A DNA stretch of 52,269 nt from Comamonadaceae bacterium (GCA_011391745.1 JAABPX010000021.1:1-52269), one strand, 5' to 3'; counted from the first letter of the stretch, positions 15,154-24,301 are shown. Program-made: numbers and translations. The notes: generated by a model from the letters alone, not told the origin.

Positions 15154-16587
15154 TTAACGGTTGTAGGCAGTCTCACCGTGCGAGGTGATGTCCAAACCTT
15201 CGCGTTCGGCTTCTTCCGTGACGCGCAGGCCCATGACCATGTCAACCAGTTTGTAGGCCACATAAGCCACCACACCCGACCAGACCATGGTGATCACCAC
15301 GCCTTCGAGCTGGATCATGAACTGAGCGGGGATCGAGAAGTCGTCGCCCTTGATGCCGCCCAAGGAGCCGGCAGAGAACACACCGGTCAACAAAGCGCCG
15401 ACGATACCGCCCACGCCGTGCACACCGAAGACGTCCAAGGAGTCGTCCGCGCCGAGCATTTTCTTCAGACCGGTCACGCCCCACAGGCACAAGAAGCCCG
15501 AAGCCAAACCGATCACGATGCCGCCCATGGGGCCGACCGTGCCACACGCGGGGGTGATGGCGACCAAGCCAGCCACCGCGCCAGACGCTGCACCCAACAT
15601 CGAGGCCTTGCCCTTGGTCAGGGCTTCGCCCACGCACCAGGCCAGCACCGCTGCGGCGGTGGCGAACAGGGTATTGATGAAGGCCAAGGTGGTGCCGCCG
15701 TTGGCTTCCAAGTTGGAGCCTGCGTTAAAGCCAAACCAGCCCACCCACAGCATGGAGGCACCGACCATGGTCAGCGTCAGGCTGTGTGGGGTCATGGACT
15801 CTTTGCCATAACCGATGCGCTTGCCCAAGACGTAGGCGCCCACCAAACCGGCCATGGCCGCGTTGATGTGCACCACGGTGCCGCCAGCGAAGTCCAAAGC
15901 ACCCTTGTCGAACAAGTAACCACCCGCGCCCCACACCATGTGAGCGATTGGCAGGTAGCTGAACGTGAACCAAATGGCACAAAACAACAGCACCGAGCCA
16001 AATTTGATGCGTTCGGCAAAGGAGCCGACGATCAGCGCACAGGTGATGCCCGCAAACGTGGCTTGGAAGGCGATGAAGATGAACTCGGGGATCATCACGC
16101 CAGCGGTGAACGTGGCGGCCAAGGAATCGGCGGTCACACCCTTAAGGAAGAGCTTGTCGAAGTTGCCGATGATGAGGCCCTCACCGCCGAACGCCAGGCT
16201 GTAACCGTAAACGGCCCACAGCACCGAGATCAGCGAGAAAACAACCATCACTTGCATCAGCACGGACAGCATGTTTTTGCTGCGCACCAAGCCGCCGTAG
16301 AACAGGGCCAGGCCGGGCACGACCATCAAAATCACCAAAATGGTGGAGACCATCATCCAGGCGACATCGCCTTTGTCGACGGTGGGGGTGGGTTCAGCGG
16401 CGGGCGCCTCAGCAGGCGCGGCAGCGGCTTCGGCGGGCGCAGCCATCGCGGGGGCTGCTGCGTCGGCGGGGGCGGCAACCGCAGCGGGTGCCGCCGTGTC
16501 GGCGGCCGGGGCGGTTTGCGCAACGGCAATGCCCGCGCCCAGGGCCAATCCGAGGCCCAAGCAGAGGGAAGCAATCAACTGTTTCAT
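15154..16587 (-). CDS. amtB: Ammonium transporter AmtB
   Basis: A 477-residue inner-membrane ammonium channel. A cleavable-looking signal segment (residues 1-23, ending AVAQ) is followed by about 45 residues made almost only of Ala, Pro and Glu, and then the 11-span Amt fold. Family motifs include VPGLALFYGGLVRSKNML, AGGTVVHINAAMAGLVGA, WVGWFGFNAGSN and FGVHGVGGIVGALLTGVF, with the pore histidines in the HIN and HGVGG blocks. The C-terminal GLRVTEEAEREGLDITSHGE region is the conserved GlnK-docking tail. glnK lies 30 bp upstream in the same operon. The Ala/Pro linker is longer than in enteric AmtB and would sit in the periplasm. Confidence 0.95.
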   Translation of the reverse strand: MKQLIASLCLGLGLALGAGIAVAQTAPAADTAAPAAVAAPADAAAPAMAAPAEAAAAPAEAPAAEPTPTVDKGDVAWMMVSTILVILMVVPGLALFYGGLVRSKNMLSVLMQVMVVFSLISVLWAVYGYSLAFGGEGLIIGNFDKLFLKGVTADSLAATFTAGVMIPEFIFIAFQATFAGITCALIVGSFAERIKFGSVLLFCAIWFTFSYLPIAHMVWGAGGYLFDKGALDFAGGTVVHINAAMAGLVGAYVLGKRIGYGKESMTPHSLTLTMVGASMLWVGWFGFNAGSNLEANGGTTLAFINTLFATAAAVLAWCVGEALTKGKASMLGAASGAVAGLVAITPACGTVGPMGGIVIGLASGFLCLWGVTGLKKMLGADDSLDVFGVHGVGGIVGALLTGVFSAGSLGGIKGDDFSIPAQFMIQLEGVVITMVWSGVVAYVAYKLVDMVMGLRVTEEAEREGLDITSHGETAYNR

Positions 16588-16617
16588 GGCTTTGATCTTT
16601 CTTGAAGGGTTGTCGCG

Positions 16618-17076
<459 letters not shown>

Positions 17077-17174
17077 TCATGCCAACGCGCAGCCGCCCAA
17101 GGGCTGACAAAGCGCCCACGGCCTGCCACGATGAGGCCTTGGCACCGCACCAAAATGCAACACACCCCGCACGC

Positions 17175-17204
17175 GCACCACTTCGGTGCGCACCGTGACG
17201 GTGC
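17175..17204. promoter_or_regulatory. Two abutting NtrC-type sites, GCACC-N5-GGTGC
   Basis: Two 15-bp dyads, 17175-17189 and 17190-17204, each read GCACC-N5-GGTGC without a spacer between them. This matches the core of the NtrC consensus (TGCACC-N5-GGTGCA). They stand about 170-195 bp upstream of the predicted glnK start point, a normal enhancer distance. A weaker half-match, TGCAC-N6-GGTGT, occurs at 17039-17054 beside the -24 element. The pair also lies just upstream of comM, where a bound activator could affect that gene. Confidence 0.72.
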
Positions 17205-17221
17205 CCTTTCAGGAGGTGGTC

Positions 17222-18751
17222 ATGGCTTTGTCAACGGTTCACAGCCGGGTGTTGGTGGGTTTGCAGGCGCACGCGGTCGAGGTGGAGGTGCATTTGGCCA
17301 ATGGCCTGCCCCTGTTTACCTTGGTGGGCTTGGCCGACACCGAAGTCAAAGAGGCCCGCGAACGCGTGCGTTCGGCCATCGTCAACGCGGGACTGACGTT
17401 TCCGCACAACCAACGCATCACCGTCAATTTGGCCCCCGCGGACTTGCCCAAAGATTCCGGGCGCTTGGACTTGCCCATGGCCTTGGGCATCTTGGCGGCC
17501 AGTGGGCAAATCGACGCGGCACGGCTGGTCGGCTGGGAATTCGCAGGCGAGCTCTCGCTCAGCGGCGCGTTGCGCCCCGTTCGGGGGGCCTTGGCCATGG
17601 GCCTGGCTTTGCGCCGCGCTGGGCCGACCACGCGCTTGGTTTTGCCCCCCGGCAGCGCGGAAGAAGCCGCCTTGGTGCCCGACGCGCAGGTGTTTCGCGC
17701 CCAACACCTACTTGACGTGGTGCAAGCCTTCGCCCCCAGCGATGGCGCTCCGAGCGAGGGCTGGGTGCGCCTGCGTGGCCAAAACCCCTGGGTCCACCAA
17801 GCCCCGCCTTGGCCCGACATGGCGGACGTCAAAGGCCACAGCGGTCCCAAACGGGCCATGGAAATTGCCGCGGCGGGCGGGCATTCGCTGCTCTTGGTGG
17901 GGCCGCCGGGCTCTGGCAAATCGATGCTGGCGCAGCGCTTGGTGGGTTTGTTGCCCGCCTTGGCGGTGGACGACGCGCTGGAGAGCGCGGCGATTGCCAG
18001 CTTGGCTGGGCGTTTGGACCTGCAACGCTGGGGTTGCCGACCCTACTGCGCACCGCACCACACGGCCAGCGCCGTGGCCTTGGTGGGCGGCGGCTCGCCG
18101 CCGCGGCCCGGCGAAATTTCCCTGGCGCACCGCGGCGTGCTGTTTTTGGACGAACTGCCCGAATTTCCCCGCAGCGCACTTGAAGCCCTGCGCGAACCGC
18201 TGGAGACGGGCACCATCACCATCGCTCGGGCGGCGCGACGCGCGGAGTTTCCCGCCCGGTTTCAGTTGGTCGCGGCCATGAACCCTTGCCCGTGCGGGCA
18301 CGCGGGCTCGATGGACGGGCGCTGTCGCTGCACGCCCGACCAAGTGGTGCGTTACCAACAAAAAATTTCCGGCCCCTTGCTTGACCGGATTGACCTGCAC
18401 ATCCACGTCAGCAACCTCAGCGCCGAGGAGTTGCTGCACCAAGCCCCCGGCGAAGCCAGTGCCCCCATCGCCGAACGCAGCGCGGCGGCCCGCGCACGGG
18501 CTTGGCAACGCCAAGGCTGCAGCAACACCGCCCTTCAAGGTCAGGCGATCGATGCCCACGCCCAACTCGACCCCGCCGCCAGCCAATGGCTGCAACGCGC
18601 CGCCACGCGCTTGGGCCTGAGCGGGCGCAGCACCCACCGCACCCTCAAGGTCGCCCGCACCATCGCCGACCTCGCGGGCAGCGAACGGGTGAGCACCGCC
18701 CACATGGCCGAGGCCTTGCAATACCGATCGGGTTGGGGACAGCGGGCTTGA
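17222..18751 (+). CDS. comM: YifB/ComM family magnesium-chelatase-like AAA ATPase
   Basis: A 509-residue AAA ATPase with an N-terminal ChlI/Lon-like domain (VHLANGLPLFTLVGLADTEV, KEARERVRSAIVNAG, DLPKDSGRLDLPMA). The ATPase core has Walker A GPPGSGKS at about 226-233 and Walker B VLFLDELPEF. A zinc-like NPCPCGHAG then CRCTPDQ block and a C-terminal Mg-chelatase domain follow. ComM homologues act as hexameric branch-migration helicases that help integrate transforming DNA. AGGAGG five bases before the ATG at 17222 fixes the start; the frame continues upstream to 17186 without such a site. It shares its upstream region with glnK. Confidence 0.92.
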   Translation: MALSTVHSRVLVGLQAHAVEVEVHLANGLPLFTLVGLADTEVKEARERVRSAIVNAGLTFPHNQRITVNLAPADLPKDSGRLDLPMALGILAASGQIDAARLVGWEFAGELSLSGALRPVRGALAMGLALRRAGPTTRLVLPPGSAEEAALVPDAQVFRAQHLLDVVQAFAPSDGAPSEGWVRLRGQNPWVHQAPPWPDMADVKGHSGPKRAMEIAAAGGHSLLLVGPPGSGKSMLAQRLVGLLPALAVDDALESAAIASLAGRLDLQRWGCRPYCAPHHTASAVALVGGGSPPRPGEISLAHRGVLFLDELPEFPRSALEALREPLETGTITIARAARRAEFPARFQLVAAMNPCPCGHAGSMDGRCRCTPDQVVRYQQKISGPLLDRIDLHIHVSNLSAEELLHQAPGEASAPIAERSAAARARAWQRQGCSNTALQGQAIDAHAQLDPAASQWLQRAATRLGLSGRSTHRTLKVARTIADLAGSERVSTAHMAEALQYRSGWGQRA

Positions 18752-19834
<1,083 letters not shown>

Positions 19835-19846
19835 CCACAAACTCGC

Positions 19847-20401
19847 TCAGCGGTCTGCTGGCGCTTTGGTGGGCGCAGCACCACAGTTTGCGCCGCAGGA
19901 CTTGAGCCAGCGCTGGCGAATGAAGTGATCGATGGACAAACGACCAGGGCCCATAAAAACAACTGGCAGCAACATGCCGATGAAGAACATGGGCAGCTTG
20001 AAGTTACCTTGACCGTCGTCGCTGATGACGTATCCCTTCATGAGTTCGCCCAACGTTGACCAGCTTTCGGGCCAGTGCACCGCGAGCATGGCCACCACGC
20101 TCAAGATGACCAGCGAAAACGAAAAGAAGCGCGTACCCAAACCAATCAGCAAGGCGATGGCGCCGACGAGCTCAAAACCGGTGGCCATGGCCCAGCTGAT
20201 GTCGGGTGGCACCAGGTTGAAAGGCCAAGGGAACTGCGACTGAATGTCAGCAAACCAGTTCTCACCGGTCCACTTTTCCCAACCGGCTTCGCCGAATTCC
20301 CACGCCATCAAGAGGCGCAGACTGAGCAAGCCCACCCACAGGCCCACCCAATCCAAAGCCCGTAAGCCCCCACCCACCGTTGTGTTCACCACTGCATTCA
20401 T
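19847..20401 (-). CDS. DoxX-family membrane protein of the metallophore operon
   Basis: A 184-residue four-span DoxX-fold membrane protein: LSLRLLMAWEFGEAGWEKWTGE, ATGFELVGAIALLIGLGTRF, VAMLAVHWPESW and LPMFFIGMLLPVVFMGPGRLSIDHF. It is the last gene of the hvf-like operon, and its ATG (20401-20399) overlaps the hvfC-like stop. AGGAG stands seven bases upstream. DoxX proteins accompany MNIO/DUF2063 pairs in hvf and bufferin loci, where they are thought to help handle the copper-loaded peptide in the membrane. The C-terminal tail carries SCGANCGA, a CxxxC that recalls the precursor KCG motifs and could bind metal; that is inference. Confidence 0.85.
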   Translation of the reverse strand: MNAVVNTTVGGGLRALDWVGLWVGLLSLRLLMAWEFGEAGWEKWTGENWFADIQSQFPWPFNLVPPDISWAMATGFELVGAIALLIGLGTRFFSFSLVILSVVAMLAVHWPESWSTLGELMKGYVISDDGQGNFKLPMFFIGMLLPVVFMGPGRLSIDHFIRQRWLKSCGANCGAAPTKAPADR

Positions 20402-21132
20402 TGCTTCACTCCTAAGATCAATCCTTGTTCGCGCAAGCTGTTGAGCAGCGCACGGCCCATGGCGTCGAGCGCCCTGGGGTTGTCGTGCCCGAGGGCCAAA
20501 GCCACTTCTGACACCGCGTCTTGTCCCGTCAAGCCCTGGTCCAAATGGGCCAAGAGCTTGGCCGAGACGGCGTTGAGCACAGTGAAGCGCGATTCGTGTT
20601 GCGCATCGCGGTAGACCACCACAAAGGTCGGCTCCTCCACACGGGGCCGATGGTCTGGGCCGATGCGGTGCACCGCCCAGCTCGAGGCGATGTCCACCCG
20701 CGCGGGGTTCAGACACACCGGGTTCGCCATCAAGTCGCCTTCCGGGTCGTGCGCGGGCACCTCCACCGACATCACGTCCACGGCCAGCTCGGCCCACTCG
20801 TAATGCGCTAGGTCAGCGAACCAACGTGGCAAGGGCTGCGCAATCGTGGCCTCTTGCAAGTAGCGCACGAACTCGCGCGGGATCTCGCGAAACCACGGCG
20901 TGTGCGATGGCCAATCGCGGTAGAAGGTGCGGCACAGACGCGACCAGCGCTCGGGCCCTACGATGGCTTGGCACACCGGGAAACAGCTGTTGAGAAAACC
21001 GCTGACGTTGTTGAACAGCAGTTCGCTGTACACCTGCAGCCGGCGCGGCGGCACACCCGCGGGGCGTGCCACGTGGGCCGGGTTGCGCAAATGCGTGGCC
21101 AGTTCGCGTTGGAATTGTTGGAAGGCCAGCAT
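20398..21132 (-). CDS. hvfC: HvfC-like DUF2063 RiPP maturation partner
   Basis: A 244-residue protein of the DUF2063 (putative DNA-binding) family, the obligate partner of MNIO enzymes; MbnC and HvfC are relatives. The N-terminal helical domain is clear (FQRELATHLRNPAHV, RRLQVYSELLFNNVSGFL, FPVCQAIVGPERWSRLCRTFY). The C-terminal half has the winged, RRE-like fold expected to bind the precursor leader (TFVVVYRDAQHESRFTVLN). The ATG at 21132 overlaps the hvfB-like stop, and the stop overlaps the DoxX start, so the three genes are translationally coupled. It should form a heterodimer with the 21132-22016 product in the cytosol. Confidence 0.88.
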   Translation of the reverse strand: MLAFQQFQRELATHLRNPAHVARPAGVPPRRLQVYSELLFNNVSGFLNSCFPVCQAIVGPERWSRLCRTFYRDWPSHTPWFREIPREFVRYLQEATIAQPLPRWFADLAHYEWAELAVDVMSVEVPAHDPEGDLMANPVCLNPARVDIASSWAVHRIGPDHRPRVEEPTFVVVYRDAQHESRFTVLNAVSAKLLAHLDQGLTGQDAVSEVALALGHDNPRALDAMGRALLNSLREQGLILGVKQ

Positions 21133-22016
21133 CACGCCACCCGTGCCCAAGGCCGTTGCTTGGGGTTTTGTTGGGCCCAGACTTGCGCGGTCAAGACGCC
21201 CTGGCGGCGCGCGATCTGCGCCACCTCTTCGGCCAACACGTCGAGCGCGGGCAGGTTGAAGTCGCGCTCCAAACAGGTCGGCACCGAGCGCCCAATGCCC
21301 GCGTAAGCGGCGTCGAGCAAGGCCCACACCGGGTCGATCACCTCGGTGCCGTGGGTGTCGACCAAGAGCCCATCGTCTTCCACATAATGCCCCGCCACGT
21401 GCACATAACAGGTGCGCTCCAGCGGCAAGGCACGCAAATATTCGTAGGGGTCAAAGCCGAAGTTTTGGCTGTTGACGTAGACATTGTTGACGTCCAGGTG
21501 CAAGCCGCAATCGGCGCGCTCCACCACGGCGCGAACAAACTCGGCCTCGCCCATGTCGCTGCCCGGTGGCGCGATGTAGGTGGAGGCGTTTTCCACCCCG
21601 ATGCGCATGCCCAGCAAATCTTGGGTGCGCAAGATGCGATCGGCCGTCCAGCGCACCGCGTCTTCGGTCATGGGGATGGGCAACAAATCGTACAAATGGC
21701 TGTCGTCGGCGCACCAAGACAGGTGCTCGGTGAACAGCGTCATGCCGTGCTCGCGCATGAAGTCGCGGGTGCGGCGAATCAAGGTTTCGTCCAAGGCGCC
21801 AGGGCCGCCGAGCGACAAAGACAGACCGTGGCAGACAAAGGGGTAACGCTCGGTGAAGGCGCGCAGATCGTACGCGGACTGACCACCCATGCCCGCCCAA
21901 TTCTCCGGGGCCACTTCAAAGAAGTCGATCACCGCCGGCACGGCTTGTTGCAAAGCGGGGAGCAGTTCGCGGCGAAAACCCAAACCGGCACCCGAGGTCT
22001 TGGTGTGTGTGTTCAT
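21132..22016 (-). CDS. hvfB: HvfB-like multinuclear iron oxidase (MNIO, DUF692)
   Basis: A 294-residue TIM-barrel enzyme of the MNIO/DUF692 family, which uses two or three iron ions and O2 to rewrite cysteine-containing peptides. Probable iron ligands are all present: H63 (CHGLSLSLG), H98 (FTEHLSW), E142 (GVENAS), D175 (LHLDVNN), H206/H210 (YVHVAGHY), D220 and H222 (LVDTHG). In Haemophilus the HvfB-HvfC pair makes oxazolone/thioamide groups in EGKCG motifs, and the precursor beside this gene carries the same motif, so the same chemistry is expected. A 9-bp hairpin separates it from the precursor. The ribosome site is weak, consistent with less enzyme than peptide. Confidence 0.92.
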   Translation of the reverse strand: MNTHTKTSGAGLGFRRELLPALQQAVPAVIDFFEVAPENWAGMGGQSAYDLRAFTERYPFVCHGLSLSLGGPGALDETLIRRTRDFMREHGMTLFTEHLSWCADDSHLYDLLPIPMTEDAVRWTADRILRTQDLLGMRIGVENASTYIAPPGSDMGEAEFVRAVVERADCGLHLDVNNVYVNSQNFGFDPYEYLRALPLERTCYVHVAGHYVEDDGLLVDTHGTEVIDPVWALLDAAYAGIGRSVPTCLERDFNLPALDVLAEEVAQIARRQGVLTAQVWAQQNPKQRPWARVA

Positions 22017-22043
22017 ACCTGACTTTTAAGGGCGTTTGACGTG

Positions 22044-22075
22044 TTGTGCACTCGGATTGCTACCCAAGTGCACAA
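22044..22075 (-). other. Hairpin between precursor and MNIO genes
   Basis: TTGTGCACT (22044-22052) and AGTGCACAA (22067-22075) are perfect 9-bp arms around a 14-base loop. There is no U-tract, so it is not a full terminator. In the transcript it lies between the precursor stop and the MNIO start, where it could protect the 3' end of a processed precursor message or cause partial read-through. Confidence 0.7.
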
Positions 22076-22104
22076 GCCGTTTCATGCTCAGCGCATGAAA
22101 AACA

Positions 22105-22404
22105 TCAAGACTTTTTCTTGTCGGCGCCGCACTTGCCTTCACCGCACTTGCCGTCTTTCTTTTTGTCTTTTTCTGCGCCGCACTTGCCTTCGCCACATTT
22201 GCCGTCTTTCTTTTTCTTCATGTCGGCGCCACACTTGCCTTCGCCGCATTTACCGTCTTTGGCTTTGGCATCGGCTTGAGCGACTTGATAGCCGTTTTGC
22301 AGCGTGTCCGCAGCAAAGGGGTTGGCGGCATGGGCCACGGGCATCAGGGTCACGGCGGCGAAGGCAGAACCGATGGCCACGCTCAAGAGTTGTTGCTTGT
22401 TCAT
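22105..22404 (-). CDS. hvfA: HvfA-like RiPP metallophore precursor with three DGKCGEGKCG repeats
   Basis: A 99-residue secreted peptide precursor. Residues 1-26 form a Sec signal peptide (basic N-terminus, hydrophobic AIGSAFAAVTL, cleavage after AHA). A spacer (27-48) leads into three tandem 17-residue units with cysteines at 53/58, 70/75 and 87/92, each unit containing DGKCG then EGKCG and separated by lysine-rich linkers. EGKCG is the motif converted to copper-binding oxazolone/thioamide in HvfA of Haemophilus. There are no other cysteines. GAGGTG upstream of the ATG at 22404 is a good ribosome site; the frame continues upstream but unconserved. It leads the operon with MNIO, DUF2063 and DoxX genes. 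The mature peptide should chelate copper in the periplasm. Confidence 0.92.
   Translation of the reverse strand: MNKQQLLSVAIGSAFAAVTLMPVAHAANPFAADTLQNGYQVAQADAKAKDGKCGEGKCGADMKKKKDGKCGEGKCGAEKDKKKDGKCGEGKCGADKKKS
22108..22260. repeat. Three 51-bp coding repeats in the metallophore precursor
   Basis: The three 17-residue units correspond to three tandem 51-bp units with strong but imperfect nucleotide identity. Differences fall mostly at third codon positions, so the peptide repeat is under selection. Such an array can gain or lose units by slippage, changing the number of metal-binding sites per peptide. Confidence 0.85.
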
Positions 22405-22463
22405 AAAAATCACCTCATCAAAGTTGTTGAAAGAACCAACCGCCTCGGACACCACTCACAAAG

Positions 22464-22580
22464 TTCGCGCTGGGCAGTCGTGATGTAATCCGTTCGGCCT
22501 TAAGCAAAAGTTACAAGCTTTTCAAAAAAATTTTGCTGGCCGGTGCTGTAACCTTTTCCACCTTTCACCGAACTGTTCTT
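22464..22580. promoter_or_regulatory. Divergent promoter region of metallophore operon and sigma factor
   Basis: GTAACC at 22548-22553 followed by 15 bases and CGAA at 22569-22572 points right toward the sigma gene and resembles the GTAACC-N16-CGAA signal reported for Caulobacter SigF. On the minus strand GTAAC (22514-22510) followed by 13 bases and CGAA (22496-22493) points left toward the precursor; its spacer is shorter than expected. If both are real, the sigma factor would activate itself and the metallophore operon. The rightward transcript would start almost at the GTG codon. Confidence 0.45.
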
Positions 22581-23141
22581 GTGAGCGATGTCCTAAACCA
22601 ACTCGAAGTCGAGCTCCACGCCCTGTGGCTGCGTGCGAACACGGGGGATTCGGCCGCTTACGCCCAAGTGCTCAAACGCTTGGGTGCCCATTTGCGCGGC
22701 TTCTTGAAGCGGCGCATGCACAACAGCAGCAGCGATGTGGAGGATCTCGTGCAAGAAGCCCTGTTGGCGATTCATCAGAAGCGCCACACCTACCAAACCG
22801 ACCAGCCCTTGACGGCTTGGGTTCACGCGATCGCCCGTTACAAATGGGTCGACCATTGGCGTGGCCAAGGTCGGCGCGGGCTGTTGCACGACGACATCGA
22901 CGACTGGGCCGATCACCTTTGGGCGACGAACGACCACGACGCCCAAGACGCACACCGCGACCTGCACCGCCTGTTGTCTGGCTTGCCCGATCGCCAACGC
23001 TTGGCCATTGAGTGCACCAAGCTTGAGGGCCTGTCCATTGGCGAGACGGCTGAGCGAACGGGTCAAAGCGAGGCCGCCGTCAAGGTCAACATTCACCGTG
23101 GCCTGAAAGCCTTGGCACAGCAATGGAGCCGCTCGACATGA
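22581..23141 (+). CDS. sigF: SigF-type ECF sigma factor
   Basis: A 186-residue ECF sigma factor with region 2 (VEDLVQEALLAIHQKRHTY then WVHAIARYKWVDHWR) and region 4 (LSGLPDRQRLAIECTKLEGL then GETAERTGQSEAAVKVNIHRGL). It belongs to the group paired with DUF1109 anti-sigma proteins. GTG at 22581 is preferred as start; the frame is open upstream through a TTG at 22533, but that region overlaps the predicted promoter. The stop overlaps the nrsF start (ATGA). In Caulobacter the SigF-NrsF pair responds to metal and redox stress and drives bufferin-type genes, which fits the divergent metallophore operon here. Confidence 0.85.
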   Translation: MSDVLNQLEVELHALWLRANTGDSAAYAQVLKRLGAHLRGFLKRRMHNSSSDVEDLVQEALLAIHQKRHTYQTDQPLTAWVHAIARYKWVDHWRGQGRRGLLHDDIDDWADHLWATNDHDAQDAHRDLHRLLSGLPDRQRLAIECTKLEGLSIGETAERTGQSEAAVKVNIHRGLKALAQQWSRST

Positions 23142-23767
23142 AAACCGATGACCTCATCGCCCTGCTGGCCAGCGACCCACTGCCGCCCCAAGCTCGACCG
23201 AAATGGCAAGTGGCCGGGGCCTTGTTGATCGGTGGCTTGGTGGTGCTCACCGCAGTCGTGGCCTTGGGCATTCACACCGACCTCATCCATTGGCTGACAC
23301 GCCCAACCATCGCACTCAAACTGTTCTGGCTCTTGGTCATGGCCATTGCCACGGGCGTGGTGGTGCGGCGCTTGTCGCGGCCAGGCCAAACGGCGGGCAT
23401 GGCCCTGTGGGTCTGGCCGCTGGCTTGGTTGGTGATGGCTGCGCTGGCCGTGCTGGAGTCGTGGGGTGAAGCCCAAACACAGGGCTTTTGGTTGGGTCAA
23501 ACTTGGAACGTGTGTGCCTTGAATATTTTGGCGCTGTCGGTGCCGTTGCTGGCGGCCCTGATCTGGACACTGCGCGACATGGCCCCCACCCAACCCTCAC
23601 GGACCGGCGGCGTGGCGGGTTTGTTCGCGGGCTGTGTGGCCGCCGGGCTGTATTCCCTGCACTGCACCGAAACCGGTTTGGGTTTTTTCACGCTTTGGTA
23701 CGGCGGTGGCATCGCGTTGAGCGGCCTTTTGGGCGCTGCGGCGGGTCACCGCTTCTTGCGTTGGTGA
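23138..23767 (+). CDS. nrsF: NrsF (DUF1109) membrane anti-sigma factor
   Basis: A 209-residue inner-membrane protein with six hydrophobic spans after a short cytosolic N-terminus (MKTDDLIALLASDPLPPQARP) expected to hold the sigma factor. Cysteines are at 126, 166 and 176. The 126-176 spacing of 50 equals that of the two sensing cysteines reported for Caulobacter NrsF, so metal or oxidant sensing from the periplasmic side is likely. The start at 23138 overlaps the sigma stop; an in-frame ATG at 23123 would lie inside the sigma gene. It converges on the TPM genes, with nine bases between stops. Confidence 0.87.
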   Translation: MKTDDLIALLASDPLPPQARPKWQVAGALLIGGLVVLTAVVALGIHTDLIHWLTRPTIALKLFWLLVMAIATGVVVRRLSRPGQTAGMALWVWPLAWLVMAALAVLESWGEAQTQGFWLGQTWNVCALNILALSVPLLAALIWTLRDMAPTQPSRTGGVAGLFAGCVAAGLYSLHCTETGLGFFTLWYGGGIALSGLLGAAAGHRFLRW

Positions 23768-23776
23768 CACCCAGCG

Positions 23777-24301
23777 TCAAACGCGCACAACACGGTCGCC
23801 CAGTTCGTTGGCATTGCTTGCCCCCGGGGCCAAGCCAAAGTGCGTCACCAACGGGGTCGTGACGGCTTGAATGGCCTGCATCAAACCCGCCTCGGCCTCA
23901 CCGCTGCGCAAGGCTTGGCCCAAGGGCCGTATCACCGCTTGCCAATGGTCGGGCGGCACACAAAGGCTCAAACCCCGATCGGCCACCACCTCAATGCGGC
24001 GCTCGGCCAGCAAGAGGTAAATCAAAACGCCGTTGTTGTGCTCGGTGTCCCAAACCCGCAGCTTGCCAAACCAAGCCAAGGCACGCTGGCGCACCACCAC
24101 GTCCAGCGGCTCGTCCAGCCCAGCACGGGCCAGGTATCGGTTGGGCAAGGCGCCTTCCACACACACAACAATCTCACCGCTGTGCTGAGCTTCGCTTTGT
24201 GCAATGCGCTGCTGCAAGCGCTCAGCCATGTCGTCGGGCACGGCTCGGCGGGCGGCGTTGTCGGGCAACCAGCGGTGACGCCACCAGCGCGCCCAGCGCA
24301 T
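23777..24301 (-). CDS. TPM-domain protein, short form
   Basis: A 174-residue protein carrying one TPM (YgcG/TPM_phosphatase) domain: RIAQSEAQHSGEIVVCVEGAL, WFGKLRVWDTEHNNGVLIYLLLAERRIEVVADRG and a trailing helix. The N-terminus (MRWARWWRHRWLPDN) is basic and aromatic, with no clear signal peptide. The start at 24301 is chosen because AAGGA stands six bases upstream; an ATG at 24322, next to the preceding stop, has no good site. It is the last gene of lemA-tpm-tpm. This trio is conserved in many bacteria; TPM proteins have been linked to membrane homeostasis and phosphatase activity, but the role here is open. Confidence 0.8.
   Translation of the reverse strand: MRWARWWRHRWLPDNAARRAVPDDMAERLQQRIAQSEAQHSGEIVVCVEGALPNRYLARAGLDEPLDVVVRQRALAWFGKLRVWDTEHNNGVLIYLLLAERRIEVVADRGLSLCVPPDHWQAVIRPLGQALRSGEAEAGLMQAIQAVTTPLVTHFGLAPGASNANELGDRVVRV

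Noticed and set aside
15178..16605. 475-codon open frame on the plus strand opposite amtB
   Set aside because: It is the shadow of a strongly conserved amtB and is rich in His/Gly/Gln with no recognisable domain; GC-rich third positions create such frames.
22108..22260. Regular repeats read as a possible CRISPR or minisatellite
   Set aside because: The units are in frame, encode the same 17-residue peptide and vary at third codon positions; there are no spacers.
19847..22404. Methanobactin-type (mbn) operon
   Set aside because: The MNIO and DUF2063 genes are related to mbnB and mbnC, but the precursor has EGKCG repeats and a Sec signal, and no MATE exporter or TonB receptor is present; hvf/bufferin type fits better.
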